From Candidatus Mycolicibacterium alkanivorans (GTDB lineage: Bacteria > Actinomycetota > Actinomycetes > Mycobacteriales > Mycobacteriaceae), in contig NZ_JAIVFL010000001.1 of assembly GCF_022760805.1 (NCBI RefSeq), forward strand, positions 1,488,001-1,552,000: a DNA stretch of 64,000 nucleotides. The letters run 5' to 3'. Shown one piece after another: positions 1 through 10,159 of the stretch. Numbering within the stretch: the first letter of the stretch is position 1; each line of letters begins with the position of its first letter. The notes under the pieces were generated by a model. The model ran no database searches and was not told the origin of the DNA. It worked only from the letters and a program-made list of their open reading frames with translations. A program made the position numbers and the translations under genes.

Positions 1-1001
1 TCGTCCCCAATCGCCGACTCGCTGCCGTGGGTGCGCACCACCGAGGCGCCGTCGCCGACGCTGACGTCGGTCAACGTGGTGTCCGGGCCGATTTCGCAGC
101 GCCCGCCGATCCGGGTGGCGCCCAGCAGCTGGGTACCGGGCCGGATGACGGTGTCGCGGCCGATCACGACGTCGACGTCGATCCAGGTGCTCAGCGGGTC
201 GACGACGGTGACGCCGGCGCGCTGATGGGCGGCGACGATCCGCCGGTTGAGTTCGCGGGCCAGATCCGAGAGCTGCACCCGGTCGTTGACGCCGGCCACC
301 ATGGCGTAGTCGTCGACGTGCTTGGCGTGCACGATCTGCCCGTCGGCGCGCACGATCGAGATGACGTCGGTCAGGTAGAGCTCCTGCTGGGCGTTGTCGG
401 ACGACAGTCTGCTCAGCGCCGAGCGCAGGGCGGCGATGTCGAAGGCGTAGATACCCGCGTTGACTTCGCGAATCGCGCGCTGCTGCGGAGTGGCGTCGGT
501 TTCCTCGACGATCGCGATGACCTCGCCGTCCTGGGTGCGCAGAACGCGGCCGTAGCCTCTCGAGTCGGGCAGGGTGGTGGTGAGCACGGTGACGGCGGCC
601 GGCTCGCCACGGTGGCTTTCGATGAGTTCGGCGAGGGTGTCAGCGTCGAGCAGGGGAATGTCACCCGAGGTGACGACGACGACACCGTCGAAATCCTCGG
701 GCAGTGCCGACAAGCCGCACAGCGCCGCGTGTCCGGTGCCCAGCTGCTGGTCCTGCACCGCGACCTCGATGCGCCGGCCCAGCGAGTCGGCCAGCTCGTC
801 GACCACCGGGGCGATGCGCTCGCGATCCTTGCCGAGTACCACCACGATCTGGTCGGGGGCCACCTTGGCCACCGCGTGCAGGGCGTGCGAGAGCATGCTG
901 CGCCCACCCAGGGTGTGCAGCACCTTGGGAATGTCGGAACGCATGCGGGTTCCGGCGCCTGCTGCCAGGACCAAGACGGCTGCCTGGTCGTGTGTGGTCA
1001 C
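1..1001 (-). CDS. glmU: Bifunctional GlmU, 5' part (cut by window edge)
   Basis: GlmU makes UDP-N-acetylglucosamine: its N-terminal half transfers UMP to GlcNAc-1-phosphate and its C-terminal half acetylates glucosamine-1-phosphate, supplying peptidoglycan precursors in the cytoplasm. Reading the minus strand from the GTG at 1001 gives the nucleotidyltransferase signature [18 protein letters not shown] near residue 11, followed by a Rossmann-like domain and the start of the left-handed beta-helix hexapeptide repeats (about residue 260 onward). About 333 codons are present; the rest of the acetyltransferase half lies outside the window. A GGGGAGG Shine-Dalgarno sequence just upstream supports this GTG start. 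The match to the family is clear. Confidence 0.93.
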   Translation of the reverse strand, partial: MTTHDQAAVLVLAAGAGTRMRSDIPKVLHTLGGRSMLSHALHAVAKVAPDQIVVVLGKDRERIAPVVDELADSLGRRIEVAVQDQQLGTGHAALCGLSALPEDFDGVVVVTSGDIPLLDADTLAELIESHRGEPAAVTVLTTTLPDSRGYGRVLRTQDGEVIAIVEETDATPQQRAIREVNAGIYAFDIAALRSALSRLSSDNAQQELYLTDVISIVRADGQIVHAKHVDDYAMVAGVNDRVQLSDLARELNRRIVAAHQRAGVTVVDPLSTWIDVDVVIGRDTVIRPGTQLLGATRIGGRCEIGPDTTLTDVSVGDGASVVRTHGSESAIGD

Positions 1002-1084
1002 CGGACCTCCCCAGTGTGCGGTTTCAAAACGCGCCACGCCGTCCGCACCGTATGAACCGCACAGTCGCGCCTTTTCGCTGCGAG

Positions 1085-1156
1085 CTCCGTCGCCAGGACT
1101 CGAACCTGAACTATCTGAACCAAAATCAGAGGTGCTGCCGATTACACCACGACGGA
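1085..1156 (-). tRNA. tRNA-Gln (anticodon TTG)
   Basis: A 72-nt cloverleaf reads on the minus strand. The 7-bp acceptor stem is TCCGTCG paired with CGACGGA, the anticodon stem TCTGA/TCAGA closes the loop TTTTGGT with anticodon TTG, and the T-arm is CCAGG/TTCGAGT. No CCA is encoded. It lies between glmU and a TetR gene, as in other mycobacteria. Confidence 0.93.
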
Positions 1157-1207
1157 CTGGCTGAAATGTTCGCCTGAGACTCTAATGCAAGCACGTACGC
1201 TGACCTG

Positions 1208-1843
1208 ATGGCAGCACCGGAGAAGGAGCCGCGCGCGCCGCGGGCCCGCATGACGGGCACCGAGCGACGCCGCCAGCTCATCGACATCGCCCGGTCGCTG
1301 TTTGCCGAACGCGGTTACGAAGGCACCTCGATCGAGGAGATCGCCCAGCGCGCCAATGTCTCCAAGCCGGTGGTCTACGAGCACTTCGGCGGCAAGGAGG
1401 GCCTCTACGCGGTGGTCGTCGACCGGGAGATGTCGGCCCTGCTCGACGGCATCACTTCGTCGCTGACCAACAACCGCTCCCGGGTTCGCGTCGAGCGGGT
1501 GGCGCTGGCCCTGCTGACCTACGTCGAGGAGCGCACCGACGGCTTCCGGATCCTGATCCGCGACTCGCCCGCCGCGATCAGTTCGGGGACCTACTCGAGC
1601 CTGCTCAACGACGCCGTCAACCAGGTGTCGTCGATCCTGGCCGGCGATTTCGCCCGCCGCGGTCTGGATCCGGAACTAGCGCCGCTGTACGCGCAGGCGC
1701 TTGTCGGCTCGGTGTCGATGACTGCGCAGTGGTGGCTGGACACCCGCGAGCCGAAGAAGGAAGTGGTGGCCGCCCACCTGGTGAACCTGATGTGGAACGG
1801 GCTGACCCATCTCGAGGCGGACCCGCAGCTGGGGGCCGAGTAG
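1208..1843 (+). CDS. TetR-family regulator (Rv1019-like)
   Basis: This 211-residue protein is a TetR/AcrR-type DNA-binding repressor. The helix-turn-helix is clear at about residues 38-60 (IEEIAQRANVSKPVVYEHF), and the rest is the variable all-helical ligand and dimerisation domain. It sits just upstream of mfd in the same direction with a 59-bp gap, the position held by Rv1019 in M. tuberculosis (known gene order). Its ligand and targets cannot be read from the sequence. Autoregulation, and possibly co-transcription with mfd and mazG, are inferences from the arrangement. Confidence 0.9.
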   Translation: MAAPEKEPRAPRARMTGTERRRQLIDIARSLFAERGYEGTSIEEIAQRANVSKPVVYEHFGGKEGLYAVVVDREMSALLDGITSSLTNNRSRVRVERVALALLTYVEERTDGFRILIRDSPAAISSGTYSSLLNDAVNQVSSILAGDFARRGLDPELAPLYAQALVGSVSMTAQWWLDTREPKKEVVAAHLVNLMWNGLTHLEADPQLGAE

Positions 1844-1902
1844 CCCTCCGAATCGTGGCCCGCCGCAACGTCTTCGGCCATGCTGCCTAGAATGGACACA
1901 TC

Positions 1903-4900
1903 ATGACCGCACCGGGGCACCAGTATGTTCAGACCCCGATCGCGGGTCTGGTGGAGTTGGCGCTGTCGGCCCCCACGTTCACCGATCTCGCCGAGCGCGC
2001 GGCCCAGCGTCCCGCCGAACTCGCCCTCGTCGGCCCGGCCAGCGCCCAGCTCTACGCGGCGTGCGCACTGGCGCGCGGCGGTCCGCTTCTGGTCGTGACG
2101 GCCACCGGCCGCGAGGCCGACGATCTGACCGCCGAGCTGCGGGCGGTGTTCGGCGACGCGGCGGCGATGTTCCCGTCCTGGGAAACGCTGCCGCATGAAC
2201 GCCTTTCCCCCGGCGTGGACACCGTCGGCGCGCGGTTGATGCTGCTGCGCCGGCTCGCCCACCCCGACGACGCCCGCCTGGGCCCGCCGGTGCGGGTGGT
2301 GGTCACCACGGTGCGGTCGCTGCTGCAGCCGATGGCGCCCGACGTGGCCGACATCGAGCCGGTGACGCTGCAGGTCGGAGCCGCTCCGGCGGCGACATCA
2401 GATACCGGTGCGCAGTTCGACTTCGACGACCTCGCGGCGCGCCTGGTCGAGCTGTCCTACAACCGCGTGGACATGGTGGGCAAGCGCGGTGAGTTCGCCG
2501 TGCGCGGCGGCATCCTGGACGTGTTCCTGCCGACCGCCGAGCACCCGGTGCGGGTGGAGTTCTGGGGCGACGAGGTCAGCGAGATGCGGATGTTCGCGGT
2601 CGCCGACCAGCGCTCGATCCCCGAGATCGACGTGCAGACCGTGGTCGCGATGCCCTGCCGGGAGCTACTGCTCACCGACGACGTGCGGGCCCGCGCCGCC
2701 AAGCTGGTGGCCGACCGGCCGACCGACGACCAGAACCGGATCAGCGGCGGCGTCGGCGACATGCTCGCCAAGCTGGCCGAGGGGATACCCGTCGACGGCA
2801 TGGAGGCGCTGCAGCCGGTGCTGCGTCCCGACGAGCTGACCCTACTCATCGACCACCTGCCCGAGCGCACCCCGCTGCTGGTGTGCGATCCGGAGAAGGT
2901 GCGCACTCGCGCCGCCGACCTGATCAAGACCGGCCGCGAGTTCCTGGAGGCGTCGTGGTCGGTGGCCGCCATCGGCGGTGACGCCCCGATCGATCTCGAG
3001 CAGCTCGGCGGCTCGGGCTTCCGCGAACTCGCCGAGGTGCGCGAGGCCGCCCGGGCCGGCGACCACCCGTGGTGGACGCTGAGCCAGCTGGCTGCCGAAG
3101 ACGCCGTCGAACTCGACGTGCGCGCGGCACCGACGGCCCGCGGCCAGCAGAGCAACGTCGACGAGATCTTCGCCATGCTGCGCGCCCACGTCCTGACCGG
3201 CGGGTACGCCGCTGTTCTCGCACCCGGCACCGGGACCGCCCACCGCGTCGTCGAACAGCTCGGCGAACGTGACACCCCGGCTGCGATGCTCGAACCCGGC
3301 GACGCCCCGAAGGCTGGTGTGGTGGGCGTGCTCAAGGGGCCGTTGCACGACGGCATCGTGGTCCCCGGCGCCAACCTGGTGGTGATCACCGAGACCGACC
3401 TGACCGGTAACCGGGTCACCGCTCCGGACGGCAAGCGGCTGGCGGCCAAGCGCCGCAACATCGTTGACCCGCTGGCGCTGACAGCCGGTGATCTGGTGGT
3501 GCACGACCAGCACGGCATCGGCCGGTTCGTGGAGATGGTGGAGCGCACCGTCGGCGGGGCCCGGCGCGAATACCTGGTGCTCGAGTACGCCTCCTCCAAG
3601 CGCGGCCAGGCGGCCGACAAGCTGTTCGTGCCGATGGACTCCCTCGATCAGCTGTCCCGCTATGTCGGCGGCCAGGAACCGAGCCTGAGCCGGCTCGGCG
3701 GCAGCGACTGGACGAACACGAAAACCAAGGCGCGCAAGGCCGTTCGCGAGATCGCCAGCGAGCTGGTGGCGCTCTACGCCAAGCGGCAGGCCGCACCGGG
3801 CCACGCGTTCGGGCCCGACACCCCGTGGCAGGCCGAGATGGAGGACGCGTTCGGGTTCACCGAGACCGTCGACCAGCTGACCGCGATCCAGGAAGTCAAG
3901 AACGACATGGAGAAGCCGGTCCCGATGGACCGGGTGATCTGTGGTGACGTGGGCTACGGCAAGACCGAGATCGCGGTGCGCGCGGCATTCAAGGCGGTGC
4001 AGGACGGCAAGCAGGTCACGGTGCTGGTGCCCACCACGCTGCTGGCCGACCAGCACCTGCAGACGTTCACCGCGCGGATGGCCGGCTTCCCGGTGACAGT
4101 CAAGGGCCTGTCGCGGTTCACCGACCCGGCCGAGTCGCGGGCGGTGATCGAGGGGATGGCCGACGGCAGCGTCGACATCGTCATCGGCACGCACCGGCTG
4201 CTGCAGACCGCCGTGCGCTGGAAGGACCTCGGCCTGGTGATCGTCGACGAGGAACAGCGCTTCGGGGTGGAGCACAAGGAGCACATCAAGAGCCTGCGCA
4301 CCCACGTCGACGTGCTGACCATGAGCGCCACCCCGATTCCGCGCACCCTGGAGATGAGCCTGGCCGGCATCCGGGAGATGTCGACGATCCTCACCCCGCC
4401 CGAGGAGCGCTATCCGGTGCTGACCTACGTCGGCCCGCACGACGAGAAGCAGGTCGCCGCCGCGCTGCGCCGCGAGCTGCTGCGCGACGGGCAGGCGTTC
4501 TACATCCACAACCGGGTCAGCAGCATCGACGCCGCCGCCGCGCGGGTCAAGCAGTTGGTGCCCGAGGCCCGGGTGGTGGTCGCACACGGGCAGATGCCCG
4601 AAGAACAGCTCGAGCGCACGGTCGAGGGATTCTGGAACCGCGACTACGACATCCTGGTCTGCACCACGATCGTCGAGACCGGTCTGGACATCTCCAACGC
4701 CAACACGTTGATCGTCGAGCGGGCCGACACCTTCGGGCTGTCCCAGCTGCACCAGCTCCGCGGTCGGGTGGGCCGCAGCCGAGAGCGCGGCTACGCCTAC
4801 TTCCTGTATCCCAAGGAGGTGCCGCTCACCGAGACCGCCTACGACCGGCTGGCCACCATCGCGCAGAACAACGAGCTGGGCGCCGGTATGGCAGTTGCGT

Positions 4901-5595
4901 TGAAGGACTTGGAGATTCGTGGTGCGGGCAATGTGCTCGGCGCCGAGCAGTCCGGGCACGTCGCCGGGGTGGGTTTCGACCTGTACGTGCGGTTGGTGGG
5001 TGAGGCCGTCGAGGCCTATCGCGCCGCCGCCGATGGCAAGATGGTGACCACCGCCGAGGAACCCAAGGACGTCCGGATCGACCTTCCCGTCGACGCCCAT
5101 CTGCCGCCGGACTACATCGCCAGCGACCGCCTGCGGCTGGAGGCCTACCGGCGCCTGGCCGCCGCGAGTGACGATGCGGCCGTGGCCGCGGTCATCGAGG
5201 AGTTGATCGACCGCTACGGCCCGCTGCCCGAGCCCGCGCAGCGTCTGGTGGCAGTGGCCCGGCTGCGGCTGCTGTGCCGCCAGTACGGGGTCACCGAGCT
5301 CGCCGCCACCGGAACCGGTTCTCCCACAACGCTTCGCGTGTCACCGTTGACGCTGCCCGACTCGGCGCAACTGCGGCTCAAGCGGGTATACCCGGGCGCG
5401 AGTTACCGCGCGACGACCTCGACGGTGCAGGTGCCGATCCCGCGTGCGGGCAGTGGCGTGGGCGCACCGCGGATCCGCGATCTGGAACTGGTGCAGATGG
5501 TTGCCGACCTACTTCTGGCGCTCGACGGACGCCCGCAGGGTGAGGTTGATGTCACGACGTTCACGCCCGTATCCGGCGAGAAGTTGGGCCGATGA
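1903..5595 (+). CDS. mfd: Transcription-repair coupling factor Mfd
   Basis: Mfd is the ATP-driven translocase that pushes stalled RNA polymerase off damaged template strands and recruits UvrA for nucleotide-excision repair. The 1230-residue length is normal for the family. The N-terminal third is UvrB-like, with the [15 protein letters not shown] stretch near residue 85. The RNA-polymerase interaction domain lies around 500-580. The SF2 helicase motor follows, with Walker [12 protein letters not shown] near 680, the DEEQ box near 785 and the SAT-type motif MSATPIPRT near 805. The C-terminal TRCF domain is present. ATG at 1903 is the first good start. Its stop overlaps the mazG start (ATGA). 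Confidence 0.96.
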   Translation: MTAPGHQYVQTPIAGLVELALSAPTFTDLAERAAQRPAELALVGPASAQLYAACALARGGPLLVVTATGREADDLTAELRAVFGDAAAMFPSWETLPHERLSPGVDTVGARLMLLRRLAHPDDARLGPPVRVVVTTVRSLLQPMAPDVADIEPVTLQVGAAPAATSDTGAQFDFDDLAARLVELSYNRVDMVGKRGEFAVRGGILDVFLPTAEHPVRVEFWGDEVSEMRMFAVADQRSIPEIDVQTVVAMPCRELLLTDDVRARAAKLVADRPTDDQNRISGGVGDMLAKLAEGIPVDGMEALQPVLRPDELTLLIDHLPERTPLLVCDPEKVRTRAADLIKTGREFLEASWSVAAIGGDAPIDLEQLGGSGFRELAEVREAARAGDHPWWTLSQLAAEDAVELDVRAAPTARGQQSNVDEIFAMLRAHVLTGGYAAVLAPGTGTAHRVVEQLGERDTPAAMLEPGDAPKAGVVGVLKGPLHDGIVVPGANLVVITETDLTGNRVTAPDGKRLAAKRRNIVDPLALTAGDLVVHDQHGIGRFVEMVERTVGGARREYLVLEYASSKRGQAADKLFVPMDSLDQLSRYVGGQEPSLSRLGGSDWTNTKTKARKAVREIASELVALYAKRQAAPGHAFGPDTPWQAEMEDAFGFTETVDQLTAIQEVKNDMEKPVPMDRVICGDVGYGKTEIAVRAAFKAVQDGKQVTVLVPTTLLADQHLQTFTARMAGFPVTVKGLSRFTDPAESRAVIEGMADGSVDIVIGTHRLLQTAVRWKDLGLVIVDEEQRFGVEHKEHIKSLRTHVDVLTMSATPIPRTLEMSLAGIREMSTILTPPEERYPVLTYVGPHDEKQVAAALRRELLRDGQAFYIHNRVSSIDAAAARVKQLVPEARVVVAHGQMPEEQLERTVEGFWNRDYDILVCTTIVETGLDISNANTLIVERADTFGLSQLHQLRGRVGRSRERGYAYFLYPKEVPLTETAYDRLATIAQNNELGAGMAVALKDLEIRGAGNVLGAEQSGHVAGVGFDLYVRLVGEAVEAYRAAADGKMVTTAEEPKDVRIDLPVDAHLPPDYIASDRLRLEAYRRLAAASDDAAVAAVIEELIDRYGPLPEPAQRLVAVARLRLLCRQYGVTELAATGTGSPTTLRVSPLTLPDSAQLRLKRVYPGASYRATTSTVQVPIPRAGSGVGAPRIRDLELVQMVADLLLALDGRPQGEVDVTTFTPVSGEKLGR

Positions 5596-6551
5596 CCGTC
5601 ATCCTGGTCGATCCGCGCCGCCCGTCGCTGGTCCCGGTCGAGGCGGTCGAACTGCTCGGCGGCGACGTGCAGTACACCGAGGAGATGCCGGTCAAGATCC
5701 CGTGGTCACTGCCGTCGGCGCGCCCGGTGCTCACCGGTGCGGACGCCCCGGTGCTGTTGTCCTCCGACCGCGAGCATCCCGAGGTGCGGGCCAGGCTGGC
5801 CGCCGGGGAACAGTTGCTCTCAGTGCCCGCGCCGCAGCCCGGTGAGCGGCTGGTCGACGCGGTCGCGGTGATGGACCGGCTGCGCACCGCCGGACCGTGG
5901 GAGAGCGAGCAGACGCACGACTCGCTGCGGCGGTACCTGCTAGAGGAGACCTACGAGCTGTTCGACGCCGTGCACGGCGGCAATGCCGACGAGTTGCGTG
6001 AGGAACTCGGCGATGTGTTGCTGCAGGTGCTGTTCCACGCGCGGATCGCCGAAGAGGCGCTGGCGCAGCCATTTTCGATCGACGACGTCGCCGACACCCT
6101 GGTGCGCAAGCTCGGCAATCGGGTGCCCGCGGTGCTGGCGGGGGAGTCGATCTCGCTGGAGGACCAGATCGCGCAGTGGGAACAGCGCAAGTCGCTGGAG
6201 AAGGCCGCCCGGGTGTCGTGCATGGACGACATCCCGACCGGCCAGCCTGCGCTGCTGCTGGCCCAGAAGGTGATCGCCCGGGCGCAGAACGCCGGCTTGC
6301 CGACTGACCTTATTCCGGCCTCGATCACCACGGTGACGGTCGCCGCCGAGTTCGACGCCGAAAATCACTTACGGACAGCGCTGTTGAAGTTCATGGACAC
6401 CGTGCGTCGCACCGAGGCGGCCATTGCGGCGAGCCGGCGCGACGCCGATGCGCCGACCGGGCTCGACGCCGCGGCGCCGCTGTGTGCCGTCAGCGAGGAA
6501 GAATGGCGGCGGCACTGGCCTCATGCCGGCAGTGCCGAGCCGGACGACTAG
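5592..6551 (+). CDS. mazG: Nucleoside triphosphate pyrophosphohydrolase MazG
   Basis: MazG hydrolyses (d)NTPs, including oxidised ones, to the monophosphate and pyrophosphate, and so cleans the nucleotide pool. The 319-residue protein has a mycobacterial N-terminal extension of about 95 residues followed by the MazG core: the metal-binding [10 protein letters not shown] helix near residue 118, then EELGD near 135 and the paired helices typical of the all-alpha NTP-PPase fold. Its ATG overlaps the mfd stop as ATGA, so the two are translationally coupled DNA-maintenance genes. The TAG stop at 6549 is followed by a strong hairpin. Confidence 0.94.
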   Translation: MTVILVDPRRPSLVPVEAVELLGGDVQYTEEMPVKIPWSLPSARPVLTGADAPVLLSSDREHPEVRARLAAGEQLLSVPAPQPGERLVDAVAVMDRLRTAGPWESEQTHDSLRRYLLEETYELFDAVHGGNADELREELGDVLLQVLFHARIAEEALAQPFSIDDVADTLVRKLGNRVPAVLAGESISLEDQIAQWEQRKSLEKAARVSCMDDIPTGQPALLLAQKVIARAQNAGLPTDLIPASITTVTVAAEFDAENHLRTALLKFMDTVRRTEAAIAASRRDADAPTGLDAAAPLCAVSEEEWRRHWPHAGSAEPDD

Positions 6552-6558
6552 CCCTCGA

Positions 6559-6609
6559 CTGTGGGCCTTATGCAGGCGAATTGGCGAATCTACCTGCACA
6601 GGGCCCACG
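6559..6609. terminator. Hairpin between convergent mazG and efeB
   Basis: Nested inverted repeats GTGGGCC (6561-6567) / GGCCCAC (6602-6608) and TGCAGG (6571-6576) / CCTGCA (6593-6598) form a long stem in the 72-bp gap between two convergent genes. There is no long U-tract, which is usual for mycobacterial terminators. A bidirectional terminator is the natural reading. Confidence 0.6.
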
Positions 6610-6623
6610 GTCGGCGCCGGTGA

Positions 6624-7874
6624 CTAGCCGAACAACGTCGAACCCCAGAACTCACCGTCGCGCAGGCCCGGCGGGCAGGCGAAGATCCCGCTGCTGGTGT
6701 GGGTGATGTACTCGTTGAGGGCGTCGTGCCGAGCCAGCTCGGACTGCATCGGGATGAACTGGGTGCGCGGGTTGCGCATGAACGCGATGAAGAATAGCCC
6801 GGCGTCCAGATGCCCGAACCCATCACTGCCGTCGGTGAAGTTGTAGCCGCGGCGAAGGATCCGGATCCCATTCTGATGCTGGTGCGAGGCCAGCCGTACA
6901 TGCGCGTTGGCGTCGATCAACCCGTTGGGGGCGCCGCTGCCCTTCTGCCGGCCGATCACCCGCTCCTGCTCGAGAAGCGTTGTGCGGTCCCATGCCTCGA
7001 TGCGCATCCGGATCCGGCGGCTGACCAGATAAGTGCCGCCGGTCATCCAGTCCGGCCCGTCACCTTTGGCCACCCACACCTGGTCGTCGAGCGTGCCGGT
7101 GTCCTCGGCTTTGATGTTGTTGGTGCCGTCCTCGAACCCGAAGAGGTTTCGGGGTGTGGTCTGTTCGCGGGTGGTCGACGAGGTGCGGCCGAATCCCAGC
7201 TGCGAGTAGCGCACCGCGACCGTCCCGAACCCCACGCGCGCCAGGTTGCGGATTGCATGCACGGCCACCTGCGGGTCGTTCGCGCACGCCTGCACCACGA
7301 TGTCGCCGCCGCAGCGGGCTGGGTCCAGCGTCTCGTTGGGGAACTTCGGCAAGTCGGTGAGCAGCATGGGCTTCTGCCGCGCGATCCCGAAGCGGTCCTT
7401 GCCGTCCTTGACGAAGAAGCCCGGCCCGAACCCGATGGTCAGCGTCAGCTGGGCGGCCGCCAGGCCCAGCGCTTCACCGGTATCCGATGGCGGGGCATAG
7501 GGATTGAGGCCCACCGCGCCGTCGTGCACGGCTTCGTGGCCTGCGGTCATCCGCTCGGCCATGCCCGTCCACTCCTTGAGCATCGCCACCACGTCGGCCC
7601 TGGAGTCCGTGGTCATGTCGAACGCGCAGAAGTGCACCCGGTCCTGGGCCGGGGTGATGATGCCAGCCTGCCGCTCGCCGCGGAACGGCACGGGCTCGTC
7701 CAAGCCGCCGGTCGCGGTGGCGGCCGCCGATGCACGTCCGGCCAGGGCGCCCGCGCTGGCCGCGCCGACGACGGCGGCGGTGACGCCGGCGACGCCGAAC
7801 AGCTCGCGCCGGGACAGGCAGTGGCGCTGGGCCTCGACCGGGACGGTGTCGGGGTCACTGGGGAGCGGTGACAC
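6624..7874 (-). CDS. efeB: EfeB, Tat-exported DyP-type heme peroxidase
   Basis: EfeB is the dye-decolourising (DyP) heme peroxidase of the EfeUOB iron system, exported folded by the Tat pathway; it is thought to help supply iron to the permease. The 416-residue protein starts with a twin-arginine signal (SRRELFGVAG near residue 21, then an alanine-rich hydrophobic segment). The DyP hallmark GFEDGTNN appears near residue 245 and the C-terminal DyP half ends normally. The GTG start at 7874 lies inside the end of efeO (20-nt overlap), so translation is coupled. Family and operon are clear; the physiological role is taken from characterised homologues. Confidence 0.93.
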   Translation of the reverse strand: MSPLPSDPDTVPVEAQRHCLSRRELFGVAGVTAAVVGAASAGALAGRASAAATATGGLDEPVPFRGERQAGIITPAQDRVHFCAFDMTTDSRADVVAMLKEWTGMAERMTAGHEAVHDGAVGLNPYAPPSDTGEALGLAAAQLTLTIGFGPGFFVKDGKDRFGIARQKPMLLTDLPKFPNETLDPARCGGDIVVQACANDPQVAVHAIRNLARVGFGTVAVRYSQLGFGRTSSTTREQTTPRNLFGFEDGTNNIKAEDTGTLDDQVWVAKGDGPDWMTGGTYLVSRRIRMRIEAWDRTTLLEQERVIGRQKGSGAPNGLIDANAHVRLASHQHQNGIRILRRGYNFTDGSDGFGHLDAGLFFIAFMRNPRTQFIPMQSELARHDALNEYITHTSSGIFACPPGLRDGEFWGSTLFG

Positions 7875-9021
7875 CCTGCACCTGGCTCACGTCTTTACCC
7901 AGTGCGTCGATCGCCCGTGAAAGCTCTCGGCGCGCAGGCTCGCTCACCGTGTCATAGGAGACGAAGCCGTCACCTTTGCGGTACTTGTCCAGCAGCTCGT
8001 CGACGGCCTCGAAGCGCTGGTCGACCCGCTTGCCCAGTTCGGCGTTGCGCTCGTCGAGGATCGGGCGCACGGAGGCCACCGCGGTGCGGGAGCCCTCGAC
8101 GTTGGCGTAGAAGTCCCACAGGTCGGTGTGGCTGAAGATGTCTTCCTCACCGGTGATCTTGCTGGCCGCGATCTCGTCGAGCAGACCCTGCGCACCACCG
8201 GCGATCTGGGTCGAGTCGATAGCGTAGTCCGGCGACTTCACCTTCTGGTTCAGCTCCGTGACATCGGCGAGCAGTTGGTCGGCGATGGCGTTGGTGTCGG
8301 GTTGCAGCCCGCTGACCCACAGGTCCTTCTCCAGGCGGTGGAATCCGGTCCACGCCTGACCTGGCTCGATGTCGGCCTCCCGCAGGTCGATACGCGGGTC
8401 GAGGTTGTCGGGGAACGACTCGGCGACCGGTTCGATGCGCTCGTAGTAGGTGCGGGTGGTGGGATACTGCGCCTTGGCCGAGGCGATGTCGCCGGCCTTG
8501 ATCGCGGCGACGAAAGCGGTTGTGGCGGTGACGAGTTCGTCGGTCTGACCGTCCACGTACTTCTTGTACTCCGCGGAGGCTTGCGTGAACTTGCCCGTCT
8601 TGTCGGTCTGCAACGAGGCGCCCTTGACGACGAAGTCGGTGCGGATGCCGTCGCCGATCATGCCGGGCTTGCAGGCCGTCTTGTAGGTGCCGGGCTCGCT
8701 CAGCTGTACGACGAGCTTGCGCTGCAGCCCGGGTGAGATGTTCTCCACTTCACCGAGCACCCGGTCGCCCTCGCCGTAGACGTAGAACTCGGTCACCTTG
8801 GTGCCATTGTTGGTGATGACGAACGTGGTGGGCCCAGTGCCGGCCTCGGTGGCCGACAGCGTGCAGCCGGTATCGGTGGCGTCGACGGTGACTTCCGTCG
8901 AGCTCTTCGCGGAGGACGAGGACGACGTGGACTCCTTGGCCGTGCAGCCGGCGAGGGAGACACCGGCCAGGATCGCGGCGAGCGCCGCGGTACCGGTCTT
9001 GATGCCGTTGGTGAGTGTCAC
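7855..9021 (-). CDS. efeO: EfeO, cupredoxin/M75 lipoprotein of the iron system
   Basis: EfeO is the extracytoplasmic iron-binding partner of EfeU. The 388-residue protein begins with a lipoprotein signal ending in the lipobox LAGC (Cys about 23) and a Ser-rich linker. A cupredoxin-like domain occupies roughly residues 45-130. The M75 (imelysin-like) domain follows with its HxxE motif, seen here as HRLE near residue 225. The GTG at 9021 overlaps the efeU stop as GTGA; an upstream reading frame is open but is not needed. efeU, efeO and efeB are therefore one coupled transcript. Confidence 0.92.
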   Translation of the reverse strand: MTLTNGIKTGTAALAAILAGVSLAGCTAKESTSSSSSAKSSTEVTVDATDTGCTLSATEAGTGPTTFVITNNGTKVTEFYVYGEGDRVLGEVENISPGLQRKLVVQLSEPGTYKTACKPGMIGDGIRTDFVVKGASLQTDKTGKFTQASAEYKKYVDGQTDELVTATTAFVAAIKAGDIASAKAQYPTTRTYYERIEPVAESFPDNLDPRIDLREADIEPGQAWTGFHRLEKDLWVSGLQPDTNAIADQLLADVTELNQKVKSPDYAIDSTQIAGGAQGLLDEIAASKITGEEDIFSHTDLWDFYANVEGSRTAVASVRPILDERNAELGKRVDQRFEAVDELLDKYRKGDGFVSYDTVSEPARRELSRAIDALGKDVSQVQGVTAPQ

Positions 9022-9980
9022 GTGGTCGACCTTTCGGTGAGGGGGGAGCGCCCCGCGTCGTCGGAGGCAGTGTCGGGAGGAACGTCGGTCGAGGGGGCCG
9101 GCTTGTTGCCGGTGCCCTGGGTGGGCCGCAGGAACACGGTCAGCACGATCGCCAGGTAGGCCAGCCAGCACACCAGCTGCAGCACCGTCGGCGTGGGCGT
9201 GATGTTGAAGACGCCCCGGATGATCTCGCCATACCAGGACGACCAGTTGAACCAGAAGCTGATGTCGAAGGCCCGGCCGCCGAGGTTGGGCAACCACCCG
9301 ACGGTCTGCAGGGCGCCGATCCCGTACGACAGGATCCCGGCGGCCACCACGATCAGGAAGACGCCGGTGTACTTGAAGAACTTGGCCAGGTTGATGCGCA
9401 CCGCGCCGGCGTACATCCCCCACGCAATCACGGCAGCCACCATGACCCCCGCGAACAGCCCGAGCAGTGGCCAGGCGGTCTCGGCTTCGGCATAGCCAAC
9501 CATGAACAGTGCGGTCTCGAAGCCTTCCCGGCCCACCGCCAGGAAGGCCAGCATGAACACCGCCAGCGCACCGGTTTCCAGGGCGCGGGACATGCCGTCG
9601 CGCAATTCGCTGGACAGGCCCGCCGACGCCTTGCGCATCCACAGCACCATCGAGGTGACGATCGCCACCGCCACGAGCGAGGCCACGCCGGCGATGGCTT
9701 CGGCCGCGAGGTCCTTGACGGTGTAGGTGCCGTACTGAATGGCCAGGAACACGCCGACCGTCATCGCCACCGCGGCGGCGACGCCCAGCCACACCCATTT
9801 CAGAGCGTCGCGGCGCTGGGACTTGACCAGAAAGGCCACCAGCACCATGACGACGATCCCTGCCTCGAGCCCTTCCCGCAGACCGATCAGCCCACTGCCG
9901 AACAGCTGGGCGGGCACGGTCGGAGCGGCCGCGGCGAGCGTCGAGTGGATGCCGATCGGAACGGCCGCTACGTCGGTCAT
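9018..9980 (-). CDS. efeU: EfeU, FTR1-family iron permease
   Basis: EfeU is the inner-membrane iron permease of the FTR1/OFeT family. Two REGLE-type motifs are visible, REGLEAG near residue 34 (first membrane segment) and REGFET near 155, each expected to bind iron inside the channel. About seven hydrophobic segments are seen in 320 residues. The short C-terminal tail is polar. ATG at 9978-9980 is the first codon of an operon reading efeU-efeO-efeB. A DtxR/IdeR-like inverted repeat lies about 50 bp upstream, which suggests iron-repressed expression. Confidence 0.93.
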   Translation of the reverse strand: MTDVAAVPIGIHSTLAAAAPTVPAQLFGSGLIGLREGLEAGIVVMVLVAFLVKSQRRDALKWVWLGVAAAVAMTVGVFLAIQYGTYTVKDLAAEAIAGVASLVAVAIVTSMVLWMRKASAGLSSELRDGMSRALETGALAVFMLAFLAVGREGFETALFMVGYAEAETAWPLLGLFAGVMVAAVIAWGMYAGAVRINLAKFFKYTGVFLIVVAAGILSYGIGALQTVGWLPNLGGRAFDISFWFNWSSWYGEIIRGVFNITPTPTVLQLVCWLAYLAIVLTVFLRPTQGTGNKPAPSTDVPPDTASDDAGRSPLTERSTT

Positions 9981-10028
9981 GAGCTGTCCTCACTGGTCCG
10001 GAGCCGAAGAAAGTGTTGCCTTACCAAA

Positions 10029-10049
10029 CAAAGGTGTGGCTCACCTTAA
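10029..10049 (-). promoter_or_regulatory. Candidate iron box (DtxR/IdeR-like) of efeUOB
   Basis: A perfect inverted repeat AAGGTG-N5-CACCTT occupies 10031-10047, 51 bp before the efeU start. Aligned with the 19-bp IdeR consensus as I know it (TTAGGTTAGGCTAACCTAA), the site shares about 12 of 19 positions, including the GGT and ACC cores. Its position and the function of the operon support an iron-dependent operator. The match is imperfect, so another repressor is possible. Confidence 0.55.
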
Positions 10050-10159
10050 CAGATGATGGCTGACGACGTTGCCACCCCCCTCGTGGCGTTTGCCAGGGGC
10101 TAACGACCGTTCTCCCATGGGACGATGTAGAGACCGAATTATTGGTTCGAGGGGTAGTT

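Noticed and set aside
2457..5100. Long antisense ORFs over mfd (387 and 752 codons)
   Set aside because: Codon-shadow frames of a high-GC gene; composition rich in His, Gly, Arg and Val and no recognisable motifs.
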